DNA from: Shewanella benthica KT99
GTDB taxonomy: Bacteria; Pseudomonadota; Gammaproteobacteria; Enterobacterales; Shewanellaceae
DNA length: 43,636 bases
Reading direction: 5' to 3'
Assembly (NCBI RefSeq): GCF_000172075.1
Contig: NZ_ABIC01000037.1
Coordinates: 1 to 43,636, forward strand
Below the pieces are notes generated by a model. The model had not been told where the DNA came from, made no database searches, and saw nothing but the letters and a program-made list of their open reading frames with translations. Shown in pieces: positions 32,777-41,552 of this stretch. Both the position numbers and the translations under genes were made by a program. Position 1 is the stretch's first letter, and each line of letters opens with the position of its first letter.

Positions 32777-34231
32777 ATGCCAGGTTCAATATCAAAATTG
32801 ATTAAGGTATTAGCATGTTGTTTAGCTTTGAGTTTCGTTGTGATACATTTTTCAGCCAAAGCCGGAGGTCCCACGGGAGCGAGCCGAGATATCATGCAGA
32901 TCCCGATCTTCAAATCCAGGATCATAAATCTTAAGCATGCCGTTCATCGGGTATCAGTGGGTAATCCCAACATAGGGGATATCAAATTACTGCCGAACAA
33001 TGAGCTCTATGTATTAGGTAAGAAACTAGGCAGCACTAATATCATGATCTGGGATGAAAATGAGCGATTGGTTGATGTTATCGATATCGAGATCACCCAT
33101 GACCTTAATGGGCTTAAATTACGCCTACACGAATTCTTACCCGGTGAAAAGCTTGGTGTACAAACTTCTCAGGGTCATCTGTTGATAAGCGGACAGGCAT
33201 CGAACCTGAAAAAGATGAATACAGCAGTCGAGCTCGCTAAGGCATACGCCGCCGCCGCATCTGTGTCTAAGGTCAAGAGCACAGTATTGAACATGATGAC
33301 AGTGGGCGGGGATCACCAGGTAATGCTGGAAGTGGTGATTGCCGAAGTTCAGCGAGAAGTCGCCCGTCAATTCGATTCCAAATTTTTTATCTTCAATAAA
33401 GGTTCAAAAATGTCGGGAGGAGTGGCTGGGAGAGGTGGGTCGTTTGACTTAGACCCAGCAGCAGCAATCGATAGCCGGGGCTTCTTTGCCCGATACCTCA
33501 ACGACAACCTAATGATGAACTTTGCCTTAGATGTCGCCAAACAAAATGGTTTAGCTAAGATATTGGCCGAACCCACTGTGACGGCGTTGAGTGGCCAATC
33601 TGCAGAGTTTCTTTCCGGCGGTGAGTTTCCCATTCCTGTACCGGGTATTAATGGTTCCACTACCATTCAATATCGTGATTTTGGGGTTGGAGTCAGGTTT
33701 GTCCCCACGGTGTTAGACTCGGGCCAGATAAACTTAAATCTCAATGTCATTGTGAGTGAGATCAGTAATGTCCATTCAGTGTCACTGTCAGGTGGAGGCT
33801 CAAATGCCACTCTGATTGTCCCGTCAATTGTCAAGAGAACCACATCGACAACGGTAGAGCTTGCCGATGGTCAGACTATCGCTATCAGCGGCCTAATCAG
33901 TGATACCTTGCGGGAAAATATAGACAAGTTACCTGGTCTTGGGGATATCCCCATCTTAGGTCAACTTTTTACCAGTAAAAGTTTTAAGAGTGGTCAGAGT
34001 GAACTCGTCATTTTAGTGACCCCTAGGTTGGTAAGGCCCTTTAACAGGAAACATATTTCGCTGCCCACCGATGATTTTGTGTTGCCGTCTGATATGGAGT
34101 TTTATCTCTTAGGCAAGATGTCACACAAAAAACAGAATTCACAGCGGAGCGGGACTCCCTACGAGGCGATTGCAAATGATGCAAAGGTCTATGATACGGG
34201 AACTCAACAGAAATACGGACACTCACTTTAG
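32777..34231 (+). CDS. rcpA: Outer-membrane secretin RcpA/CpaC
   Basis: 484 residues: signal peptide (1-29), an N-terminal secretin/BON-like region (about 47-160: VHRVSVGNPNIGDIKLLPNN, then LYVLGKKLGSTNIMIWD) and the C-terminal secretin domain (LAEPTVTALSGQSAEFLSGG, VPTVLDSGQINLNLNVIVSE, GLGDIPILGQLFTSKSFKSG, ELVILVTPRLVRP). It forms the outer-membrane pore for the Flp pilus. I chose ATG 32777 (MPGSISKLIK), with GGAG about 7 bases upstream, over the ATG at 32744. Confidence 0.92.
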   Translation: MPGSISKLIKVLACCLALSFVVIHFSAKAGGPTGASRDIMQIPIFKSRIINLKHAVHRVSVGNPNIGDIKLLPNNELYVLGKKLGSTNIMIWDENERLVDVIDIEITHDLNGLKLRLHEFLPGEKLGVQTSQGHLLISGQASNLKKMNTAVELAKAYAAAASVSKVKSTVLNMMTVGGDHQVMLEVVIAEVQREVARQFDSKFFIFNKGSKMSGGVAGRGGSFDLDPAAAIDSRGFFARYLNDNLMMNFALDVAKQNGLAKILAEPTVTALSGQSAEFLSGGEFPIPVPGINGSTTIQYRDFGVGVRFVPTVLDSGQINLNLNVIVSEISNVHSVSLSGGGSNATLIVPSIVKRTTSTTVELADGQTIAISGLISDTLRENIDKLPGLGDIPILGQLFTSKSFKSGQSELVILVTPRLVRPFNRKHISLPTDDFVLPSDMEFYLLGKMSHKKQNSQRSGTPYEAIANDAKVYDTGTQQKYGHSL

Positions 34232-34249
34232 CTAAGGGAGAATGGGTGT

Positions 34250-34528
34250 ATGAAAAAGTTCAATGTTAACTTAGGTGTTAAGCATGTTTGCCTATTGGTC
34301 GCAGTCACATTAGTGGGCTGCGCCGAGCTCAACGATTTTCCTATGGATGCCAGTTATCAGCAGGTGAAACAGATCCAGATTTTAGATCCCGGCGCGCCGG
34401 AACGCAATGCCGGTATAGTCGGTGTGTTGGAGGGAAATTATGGTGAAAGGGTGATGAAGGCCTACCGTGAGAGTAATGTGGTGCCCAAAGAAGCCAGAAC
34501 TAATATGTCGATGAAAATAACCAATTAA
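34250..34528 (+). CDS. Small Tad-locus lipoprotein
   Basis: 92 residues with signal peptide and lipobox LVGC (C24), followed by AELNDFPMDASYQQVKQIQI and a conserved-looking core DPGAPERNAGIVGVLEGNYG. I do not recognise the family. Its place directly after the secretin suggests a pilotin-like or secretin-associated role, similar to the position of RcpB in other tad loci (inference). Confidence 0.65.
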   Translation: MKKFNVNLGVKHVCLLVAVTLVGCAELNDFPMDASYQQVKQIQILDPGAPERNAGIVGVLEGNYGERVMKAYRESNVVPKEARTNMSMKITN

Positions 34529-34611
34529 TTAATATTGTGATACTTGTTTGTGGCACTCCTGTTGAGCCTGAATAAGTATCACTCAACTTAACCCTGATGA
34601 TTGGAGGCAAG

Positions 34612-35940
34612 ATGTTTCCTTCACAAGTGAGCTTTAAGCAATTTTCTTTAGCTAAACTGGGTAAACAAGGCGGGGCCATACTGGTGATGTTTACCATAGG
34701 ATTATTCTCGTTGCTGGCCGTCGCCGCCCTCGCACTGGACGGTGGGCATCTTCTGCTGAACAAAGGCCGGTTACAGAATGCGGTAGATTCATCTGCCTTA
34801 TATGCGGCTAAGATATTGCAAAATGGAGGTAGCCTCTTTGATGCCAGAGAAGCGGCGACGCTCATCTTGATGCAAAACCTGGGGTTTGAGGAGAACAGTG
34901 AACTCAATACCAGCGTCGATCTGTCGTCACCGGATTATAACGCCACTCAAGTCACAGCCAATATTTTTATCGAGTTTTCCCTGTGGCCCGATCCATTCAT
35001 TCCCGTGTTCGATGATTCCAGCAAGTATGTGCGGATCCGTGTCGAAAATGTCGGCTTAAATAATTTTTTTGCTCAAATATTAAATTTTGATAAGAAAGTG
35101 AGAGCATCGGCCGTTGCCGGCAAGAGTACGGATATCGAATGCCTGAACAGGGTGGTACCTATGATGGTTTGCGGACTGAATACCGATCCTGATTTTACCA
35201 TAACAGATCCAATTTCAGGTGAGATAACTCAAGCCCCATTTGGTTTGCCTCTCGATACACTCTATGTGATGAAGACGGGGTCGAATCAAGGAACGGCCAT
35301 AGGTCCGGGTAATTTTCAGTTACTTAGGTTAGGCGGCTCCTCCGGTGGTGCCGATATTCGCCGCGCCTTGGCCGGGGAGTTCACCCCAGGGGCATGTGTG
35401 GGTCCAGGTGATGATGTACAAACTGAGCCGGGAAATAGTGTTGGCCCTGTGGTTCAGGGGTTAAACACACGGTTCGGTCTGTGGCAAGGAGGCGGAGTTA
35501 ATTCCGACGAACACCCCAGGGACTTTAATATTTGTCAGGGGGACAGGGTCGAAGTCGACAACGACGGGGTGATCATTCCTTTTAGTGGAGTGGAGGCCGA
35601 GTACAGTCATCAGGACTACCTCGATGGCGATGATTTCAATCACTGTGGTACCGGTGATATCACCTCAGATACCAGTATTGCAGCAGGTGGACGCCGAGAG
35701 CTTCCTGTGGTGATAGGTCTCTGTAACGGGATGACAAATGGTGCCAATACTATTACGTCATTGGGGACCGGTTGTTTCTTCCTGACTCAGGAGATCAGCA
35801 AGAAGGGAAATGAGGCCCATGTGGTTGGAGAATTTGTTCGTGTGTGTTCCAGTGCCGGAAATGCGTCACTGGATCCTAACTTTGTGAGTAATACCTCCAC
35901 CATAGTGCTCTACCGAGACCCGGACAGCCCGGATTCATAA
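34612..35940 (+). CDS. tadG: TadG-like pseudopilin/minor pilin protein
   Basis: 442 residues. The N-terminus KQGGAILVMFTIGLFSLLAV (about 19-38) is the Tad/pilin-like hydrophobic segment of TadG proteins, followed by AALALDGGHLLLNKGRLQNA. The large periplasmic part has no visible von Willebrand A domain; it has about nine Cys (among them CLNRVVPMMVCGLN, GACVGPGDD, FNHCGTGD, TGCFFL) and Gly/Asp-rich stretches (VGPGDDVQTEPGN). I chose ATG 34612 (MFPSQVSFKQ), with GGAGG 5 bases upstream, over ATG 34597. Cotranscribed with tadE, which begins 9 bases after its stop. Confidence 0.82.
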   Translation: MFPSQVSFKQFSLAKLGKQGGAILVMFTIGLFSLLAVAALALDGGHLLLNKGRLQNAVDSSALYAAKILQNGGSLFDAREAATLILMQNLGFEENSELNTSVDLSSPDYNATQVTANIFIEFSLWPDPFIPVFDDSSKYVRIRVENVGLNNFFAQILNFDKKVRASAVAGKSTDIECLNRVVPMMVCGLNTDPDFTITDPISGEITQAPFGLPLDTLYVMKTGSNQGTAIGPGNFQLLRLGGSSGGADIRRALAGEFTPGACVGPGDDVQTEPGNSVGPVVQGLNTRFGLWQGGGVNSDEHPRDFNICQGDRVEVDNDGVIIPFSGVEAEYSHQDYLDGDDFNHCGTGDITSDTSIAAGGRRELPVVIGLCNGMTNGANTITSLGTGCFFLTQEISKKGNEAHVVGEFVRVCSSAGNASLDPNFVSNTSTIVLYRDPDSPDS

Positions 35941-35949
35941 GGAGGAATT

Positions 35950-36420
35950 ATGGGGTTAAGACAACAAACAGGTGTAGCGGCCGTCGAGTTTACTATTTTG
36001 TTACCCGTCTTGTTATTGTTGGTGTTTGCCACCGCCGAGTTGGGTAGAGCCCTGTATCAATATAGCCATCTGACGCGCATGGTGAGAGATGCGGGGCGAT
36101 ACCTCTCCACCAAAGCTATTTCCAACACCACAGAAAACCTGCCGAACCCGCTCAATGATGCCAGCTGTGGCAACTGTATCTCCAACACCATAGATCTGTT
36201 GGTGTACGGCAAAGTGGGCGGCACAATTCCTCTTTTATATGGGCTGGATGCAAGCGATGTGACTATCATTGGCGACTCGGTTACCGACAGAGTCATTATC
36301 ACAGTGGATTATGATTGGCTGCCTCTGTTTGGTGAGCAGATATCAGGTTTCGGCTTGGGTGATAGCACAGATCTTAGTTTCAATTTTCATGTTAGCTATG
36401 CGATGAGAGCCGGACTATGA
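35950..36420 (+). CDS. tadE: TadE-like pseudopilin
   Basis: 156 residues. The prepilin-like start MGLRQQTGVAAVEFTILLPV has G8 before VAAVEF and the E of VEF at +5, as in TadE/TadF. The long hydrophobic helix and a periplasmic domain with a CxxC pair (SCGNC, about 75) follow. TadE and TadF are pseudopilins processed by TadV and needed for pilus biogenesis. Start preceded by AGGAGGAAT. The stop overlaps the start of tadF by 4 bases (ATGA). Confidence 0.85.
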   Translation: MGLRQQTGVAAVEFTILLPVLLLLVFATAELGRALYQYSHLTRMVRDAGRYLSTKAISNTTENLPNPLNDASCGNCISNTIDLLVYGKVGGTIPLLYGLDASDVTIIGDSVTDRVIITVDYDWLPLFGEQISGFGLGDSTDLSFNFHVSYAMRAGL

Positions 36421-36875
36421 AATATCAGCGTGGAGTCTATGCGGTTGAATTTGCCATAGTCGCTGGCATATTTTTCATGCTGATGTTTGCCATTATCGAG
36501 GTGGGCAGGTTGATGTACACCTACAATGTGCTGCATGAGGCCTCGAGGAGAGCGGCCAGAATTGCTGTGGTGTGTCGGATAGACGATACCGATATTAAAA
36601 CCATGGCGCTGTTTAATGGCGCAAATCTGATTCCTAACCTAACGACGGCTAACTTAAGTATCAGCTATCTCGATGAGTTAGGTAATGCTGCAACAGGCAT
36701 AGATATCGACTTGGTGAGGGCGGACATAGCCAACTACCAACATCAGTTTCTTGTACCTGGCTTATCCAGGGTCATAAACTCGCCCACTTTCACTGCCTAT
36801 CTGCCTAGAGAGAGCTTAGGCGTTTATCATGTCGAAGAGGATGATCCTGGTAGTGGTTTTATCGATTGTAATTAA
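36417..36875 (+). CDS. tadF: TadF-like pseudopilin
   Basis: 152 residues, starting MKYQRGVYAVEFAIVAGIFF, with G6 before VYAVEF and E at +5, the pseudopilin signature. The helix runs to about residue 30 and the domain after it ends DDPGSGFIDCN. The start overlaps the stop of tadE (ATGA), so the two are translationally coupled. Pseudopilin partner of TadE. Confidence 0.83.
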   Translation: MKYQRGVYAVEFAIVAGIFFMLMFAIIEVGRLMYTYNVLHEASRRAARIAVVCRIDDTDIKTMALFNGANLIPNLTTANLSISYLDELGNAATGIDIDLVRADIANYQHQFLVPGLSRVINSPTFTAYLPRESLGVYHVEEDDPGSGFIDCN

Positions 36876-36942
36876 ATAGTCTTAGAAACTAAATTCTTAC
36901 TATAGTAAATATAAGTATTTTTTATCAAGGGATGACAACCGA

Positions 36943-38229
36943 ATGGATAAGCCGCTGGAGTTACTGGTGTCGAATGAAACAGCAAGAGACACTAACAAAA
37001 ACATCAATGTCGACTCCCATCCGGCGGTGAAAACGCTCGCTAATAGAATATTGCCTTACCCGGTACACGCGCTCTTGATAAACAGTTGTCATAAAAGCAT
37101 CGCCGATATCGAACTCAACCTGAATTCTTATCTGAACCTCTCCTGGGAGGGGATAGAAACTGTTAATTCATTCGCCGCGAGTTCGACGAACGCTAGGCCT
37201 TATAATCTTGTTCTTTTAGTCTTGCCCAATGATGAAGCCAGTGCGGTTCAGGCACTAAAATCTGCTGCAGCCTATGGTGTCGATATTATCATTCTTGGTC
37301 AGAATACCCCTCAAGGCGTCTTGAGGTTAGCCTTTCAGCAAGGAGTGAGTGATTTTGTCTCCCCGCAGGAGCTCGCGGCTGAACTGCTACAGTCACTGGA
37401 AAAGATAGCGCATAAACTGGCAGATAAGGCCGACCTAGCCCCAGTGCTGGCTGTGGTTAACGCTAAGGGGGGCTCGGGGGCCAGTTTTATCGCGGCCAGT
37501 ATCGCCATGATCACATCGATTAGAGATGAAGGAGAGGTTTCCCTACTCGATACCGACCTTTTACAGGGGACCTTGGCACATATGCTGGGTCTGGAGCCTC
37601 ATTATTTTATCACCGATGCGATACAGGAATTGGACTCTCTGGATGAAATGGCACTAAAAGGCGCCATGACCAATCTGGGTCATCTGCATCTGCTGGCTGC
37701 CGAGCCATTTGCTGTCCTCAATGCCAGCGAGCCCATCGAGCTGCGAAATACCAATGAACTTTTACTCAAGTGTCGCCAGTATTATCAACAGGTGGTTATC
37801 GATCTCTCTCGTGGTCCTGAAATTTGGAATGTCGATATGCTAACCAATGCCAACATTTTACTGGTGATGCAGCAAAACGTGATGAGTATCCGTGAAGCTA
37901 AGGCTGTGGTCAATCAACTGGTAAGATTTATGGGTATCGACATAGAGCGTATCCATTTACTGATTAATCGATATCAAAAGACCAGTTCGGGGATAAGCTT
38001 GAAAGATATTAGGGAGACGACCGGCATCGAGTCGCACTTCGTGGTGGCCAATGATTTTAAGCTTGCCAGTCAATGTACCGACCTGGGCTCACCCATCACA
38101 GAGGTCGCTAATCGCGAGCAAATTCTCAAAGATCTTTCTCAAGTGACAGAACATTTTTTCCCCAGATCCAAACAGGCCGTGGGTCGTTCTCAAGGATTTT
38201 GGAATCGAATATTGAGGAAGGGGCTATGA
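36943..38229 (+). CDS. tadZ: Tad pilus localisation ATPase TadZ/CpaE (ParA/MinD-like)
   Basis: 428 residues: a receiver-like N-terminal region (about 36-150) and a ParA/MinD-like ATPase domain starting VVNAKGGSGASFIAAS (172-187). The P-loop KGGSGAS has Ala where canonical deviant Walker A motifs have Lys (KGGxGK[T/S]), an atypical form also described for TadZ/CpaE proteins. The block LLDTDLLQGTLAHMLGL is the Walker A-prime/switch region. TadZ is thought to position the pilus machine. Its stop overlaps the start of tadA (ATGA at 38226-38229). Confidence 0.88.
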   Translation: MDKPLELLVSNETARDTNKNINVDSHPAVKTLANRILPYPVHALLINSCHKSIADIELNLNSYLNLSWEGIETVNSFAASSTNARPYNLVLLVLPNDEASAVQALKSAAAYGVDIIILGQNTPQGVLRLAFQQGVSDFVSPQELAAELLQSLEKIAHKLADKADLAPVLAVVNAKGGSGASFIAASIAMITSIRDEGEVSLLDTDLLQGTLAHMLGLEPHYFITDAIQELDSLDEMALKGAMTNLGHLHLLAAEPFAVLNASEPIELRNTNELLLKCRQYYQQVVIDLSRGPEIWNVDMLTNANILLVMQQNVMSIREAKAVVNQLVRFMGIDIERIHLLINRYQKTSSGISLKDIRETTGIESHFVVANDFKLASQCTDLGSPITEVANREQILKDLSQVTEHFFPRSKQAVGRSQGFWNRILRKGL

Positions 38230-39551
38230 CCAATATGCCGGAACAACAAAAAGTAGAATTTAAGCAACTCACAGCGGAGGAGCTGCATTTAAAGGAGCAG
38301 GTCTATAATAAATTGTTGAGCGTCATGGATCTTTCCTTGATTGAAACCATATCGAAAGAGCAGGCCCAACAACAGATCAATGACATTTGTGACCAGTTGA
38401 TCACCGACTTGCATCTGCCCATCAATCTGTCCGCCAGACAACGTTTGATAAAGCTGATCATAGATGAAGTATTAGGCTTGGGGCCGCTGGAGGTATTGTT
38501 GGCGGATCCAAGCATCTCAGATATTTTGGTTAACTCATATAACCGGGTGTATATAGAGCGCAAAGGTAAGTTAGAACGAGTCCCGATAGAGTTTCACAAC
38601 AACGCCCACCTACTCAATATTATCGACCGGATCGTCTCCAGTGTGGGTCGAAGAATCGATGAATCATCCCCTATGGTCGATGCTCGTCTGGCGGATGGCT
38701 CTCGGGTGAATGCGATAATTCCGCCACTCGCCTTAGATGGACCCGCATTATCCATCCGGCGGTTTGCCGTGGATAAAATGTGTGCCGAGGAACTGATCGA
38801 GATAGGCTCCATGACCAGTCAGATGAATGAGCTACTCAGCGCTGCAGTTGCTGGCAAACTTAATATCTTGGTTTCCGGAGGTACGGGTAGCGGTAAGACG
38901 ACATTACTTAACATGCTCTCCGGCTATATACCAGCCGATGAACGGATTGTAACCATAGAAGATTCTGCGGAACTACAACTACGTCAACCCCATACGGTCC
39001 GCCTGGAAACAAGGCCAGCCAATATCGAAGGAAAAGGGGAGGTGAGTCAAAGGGATCTGGTTAAAAATTGCTTGAGGATGCGCCCGGATAGAATCGTCAT
39101 CGGTGAAGTCAGGGGGGGAGAGGCTCTGGACATGTTGACTGCGATGAATACCGGTCATGAAGGTTCACTCACTACGCTGCATGCTAATAGCGCCAGAGAT
39201 GCCTTGGGGCGTCTCGAATACATGGTGTGTATGGCAGGTTTTGATATACCAGTGGTTAATATCAGGACTCAGATAGCATCTGCAATCGATCTGGTGGTAC
39301 AGCTTGATCGAATGGAAGACGGGGGACGGAGAGTAACTAGCATTCAGGAGATCAATGGCATGGAGGGGGAGATCATCACCATGTCTGAGTTGTTTTATTT
39401 TAAGCGTGAAGGCAGAGATCAAAAAGGCGACATCATAGGAAAGTTTGCCGCCACTGGGGTGATCCCTGGTTTTCATAACAAATTAAAACAGCACGGTATC
39501 GATCTTTCATTAGATATTTTCGATTGTGGTGATCCTTTTGCCGATTTTTAA
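38226..39551 (+). CDS. tadA: Flp pilus secretion ATPase TadA/CpaF
   Basis: 441 residues, hexameric secretion ATPase (type II/IV GspE family). Walker A GGTGSGKT (218-225), Asp box EDSAELQLRQPHTVRLETR, Walker B RIVIGEVRGGEALD (289-302) and His box TGHEGSLTTLHANS. It powers both extension and retraction in Tad systems. ATG 38226 (MTNMPEQQKVEF) overlaps the tadZ stop and has AGGAAGGGG 3-10 bases upstream; a longer frame back to 38199 is not needed. Confidence 0.95.
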   Translation: MTNMPEQQKVEFKQLTAEELHLKEQVYNKLLSVMDLSLIETISKEQAQQQINDICDQLITDLHLPINLSARQRLIKLIIDEVLGLGPLEVLLADPSISDILVNSYNRVYIERKGKLERVPIEFHNNAHLLNIIDRIVSSVGRRIDESSPMVDARLADGSRVNAIIPPLALDGPALSIRRFAVDKMCAEELIEIGSMTSQMNELLSAAVAGKLNILVSGGTGSGKTTLLNMLSGYIPADERIVTIEDSAELQLRQPHTVRLETRPANIEGKGEVSQRDLVKNCLRMRPDRIVIGEVRGGEALDMLTAMNTGHEGSLTTLHANSARDALGRLEYMVCMAGFDIPVVNIRTQIASAIDLVVQLDRMEDGGRRVTSIQEINGMEGEIITMSELFYFKREGRDQKGDIIGKFAATGVIPGFHNKLKQHGIDLSLDIFDCGDPFADF

Positions 39552-39560
39552 GGGGCGAGT

Positions 39561-40538
39561 ATGTTCTCAAATGAACTGATCTTTTTTGGCTTAATTTTTT
39601 TGGCGGTGATCTTACTGTCTCAGGCACTATTTTTACCTGTATATAGCCCACAGAGAGCGAATACGGCATTGATCCGTAAACGGCTGAAGCAACTGTCGGC
39701 TCATGCTGGAGATACTAGCTTCGAAGTGTCGTTATTACGTAAGAGTAAATTAGAGAAGTTAACTAATTTAGGTAGGATGCTAGAACGTATAGAATTTATT
39801 GAGAATTTAAGTTATCGATTGGAGTTGGCCGATTATAAGATGATGGGCCATCAGTTTTTATTCTTAGGTATATTTACATCGATGATCATGGCGATGCTAG
39901 CTTGGTATTACATTAATGAACCCTTCATGACCGCTTTTATTTTTGTCATCACCTCATTCTTGTTTAACATGAAGCTCAATCGTGACACCAATAAGAGAAT
40001 GGATACCATAGAGGCCAGCTTTCCCGATGGTTTGGATGTGATCCGCCGGGCCCTGCAGGCGGGATATTCCTTTACTGACGCAATAAAATTGGCTACCGAA
40101 GAGTTGGAGGGGCCATTGGCGAAAGAGTTTAAGCTGATGTTTGTTAATATCAACTACACCAAAGACATTAAGCTCGCCTTGTTGGGATTTATTCAACGTG
40201 TTCCTAGCGTGTCGGCGCTAGCCTTTGCCAGTGCCGTGATGGTGCAGAGAGAAACTGGCGGTAATTTAGCGGAAAATATTGAGAATTTAACTAGGGTAAT
40301 TAGGCAGAGGTTTAAATTCAGGCGTCGAGTTAAGACTTTATCGGCAGAAGGACGCTTGTCTGCCTGGATCTTAATCTTATTACCCTTCGCGCTCTTTGCC
40401 GTTATCTATCTACAAACACCTGCGTATGTCGGTGAGTTAACTGGCACGGAAGCGGGACAAAAATTACTCATGTGGGGAGGGGTCGGAATGATAATTGGCG
40501 GCTGGTGGATAAGTAGAATCATTAAGATAGACGTTTAA
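39561..40538 (+). CDS. tadB: Tad pilus inner-membrane platform protein TadB
   Basis: 325 residues, T2SSF/GspF-domain protein. N-terminal helix (about 6-25), two helices near 95-135 (FLFLGIFTSMIMAMLAWYYI), cytoplasmic T2SSF domain with FPDGLDVIRRALQAGYSFTD and RETGGNLAENIENL, and a C-terminal helix pair. TadB and TadC form the platform for TadA. It starts 9 bases after tadA, and its stop is 2 bases from tadC. Confidence 0.92.
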   Translation: MFSNELIFFGLIFLAVILLSQALFLPVYSPQRANTALIRKRLKQLSAHAGDTSFEVSLLRKSKLEKLTNLGRMLERIEFIENLSYRLELADYKMMGHQFLFLGIFTSMIMAMLAWYYINEPFMTAFIFVITSFLFNMKLNRDTNKRMDTIEASFPDGLDVIRRALQAGYSFTDAIKLATEELEGPLAKEFKLMFVNINYTKDIKLALLGFIQRVPSVSALAFASAVMVQRETGGNLAENIENLTRVIRQRFKFRRRVKTLSAEGRLSAWILILLPFALFAVIYLQTPAYVGELTGTEAGQKLLMWGGVGMIIGGWWISRIIKIDV

Positions 40539-40540
40539 TT

Positions 40541-41509
40541 ATGGATTATCTCATTGGTTTATTAAGTACCCTATTTGACGACCCCGAGCATGTTAAGTGG
40601 GCCGTATATGTGATGGCGGCGATCGCAGGTATCACCTTAGCTATCTCGATCTCTTTATTCATCACTGGTATATATTCCCCACTGAGGAAGCGCTTGAAAA
40701 TCATTAACCAAACCGGTGAAGGGCATCATATGACTCGCACCGACGTCAATGCCACCATAGAGCATGGCATAGGACGTATGGCAAGCAGAACACCGTTAAA
40801 TCTGACAAATGATGACACTCGTCGGCTATTGATACATGCGGGTTTGCATTCTGAGAATGCACTGGCCGTTTTTAGTTCAGTCAGATTGATCTTATTGCTT
40901 ATCTCGGCGGGTTTATCTGTACTCATCTTGAGTCTGTTTCCTGAAATATCTGGCATGATGAGTGTGTATGTGGTCGCACTGATGGTGGGGGGGGCCTATT
41001 TGTTACCTTCGATGGTGTTACAGCATTTGGCATCCAGACGTATGAAGAATCTCAGAGCAGGTTTTCCCGACGCCTTAGATCTATTAGTCGTCTGTTGTGA
41101 GGCCGGACTCGGCTTGCTCGCGGCGCTACAGCGCGTAGCCAATGAACTGGCCATCAGTCATGCCAGTCTCGCCAGTGAGCTGGATCTGGTTTGCAGCAAG
41201 GTCAGGGCGGGGTTGACCATCAAGGTGGCTCTGCAGGAGTTCACCGAGAGAACCGGTTTGGAAGACATAAAGGGTCTCAACTCGGCAATCTCACAGAGTA
41301 TTCGTTTAGGCACTGGCATAGCTGCAACCTTGAGGATATTTTCCGATGAATATCGTGATAAGCGCCTGCAAGATGCGGAAGAGCAGGCCGCAAAGCTTGC
41401 GGTGAAGATGATTTTTCCCATGATGCTGTGTATCTGGCCCTCATTTTTCATCGTCGCGGTGGGGCCCGCAGTGCTCAAGGTAATGAAAGTATGGGGACAA
41501 GCTTTCTAG
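40541..41509 (+). CDS. tadC: Tad pilus inner-membrane platform protein TadC
   Basis: 322 residues, second T2SSF protein: hydrophobic segments near 20-45, 108-160 and 290-318, and the T2SSF block FPDALDLLVVCCEAGLGLLA, then GLEDIKGLNSAISQSIRLGT. Partner of TadB; tightly coupled with it (2-base gap). Confidence 0.92.
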   Translation: MDYLIGLLSTLFDDPEHVKWAVYVMAAIAGITLAISISLFITGIYSPLRKRLKIINQTGEGHHMTRTDVNATIEHGIGRMASRTPLNLTNDDTRRLLIHAGLHSENALAVFSSVRLILLLISAGLSVLILSLFPEISGMMSVYVVALMVGGAYLLPSMVLQHLASRRMKNLRAGFPDALDLLVVCCEAGLGLLAALQRVANELAISHASLASELDLVCSKVRAGLTIKVALQEFTERTGLEDIKGLNSAISQSIRLGTGIAATLRIFSDEYRDKRLQDAEEQAAKLAVKMIFPMMLCIWPSFFIVAVGPAVLKVMKVWGQAF

Positions 41510-41552
41510 CCAAATGATAATTAGTCAAATTAATTAAGCATAAGGAGCGGCC

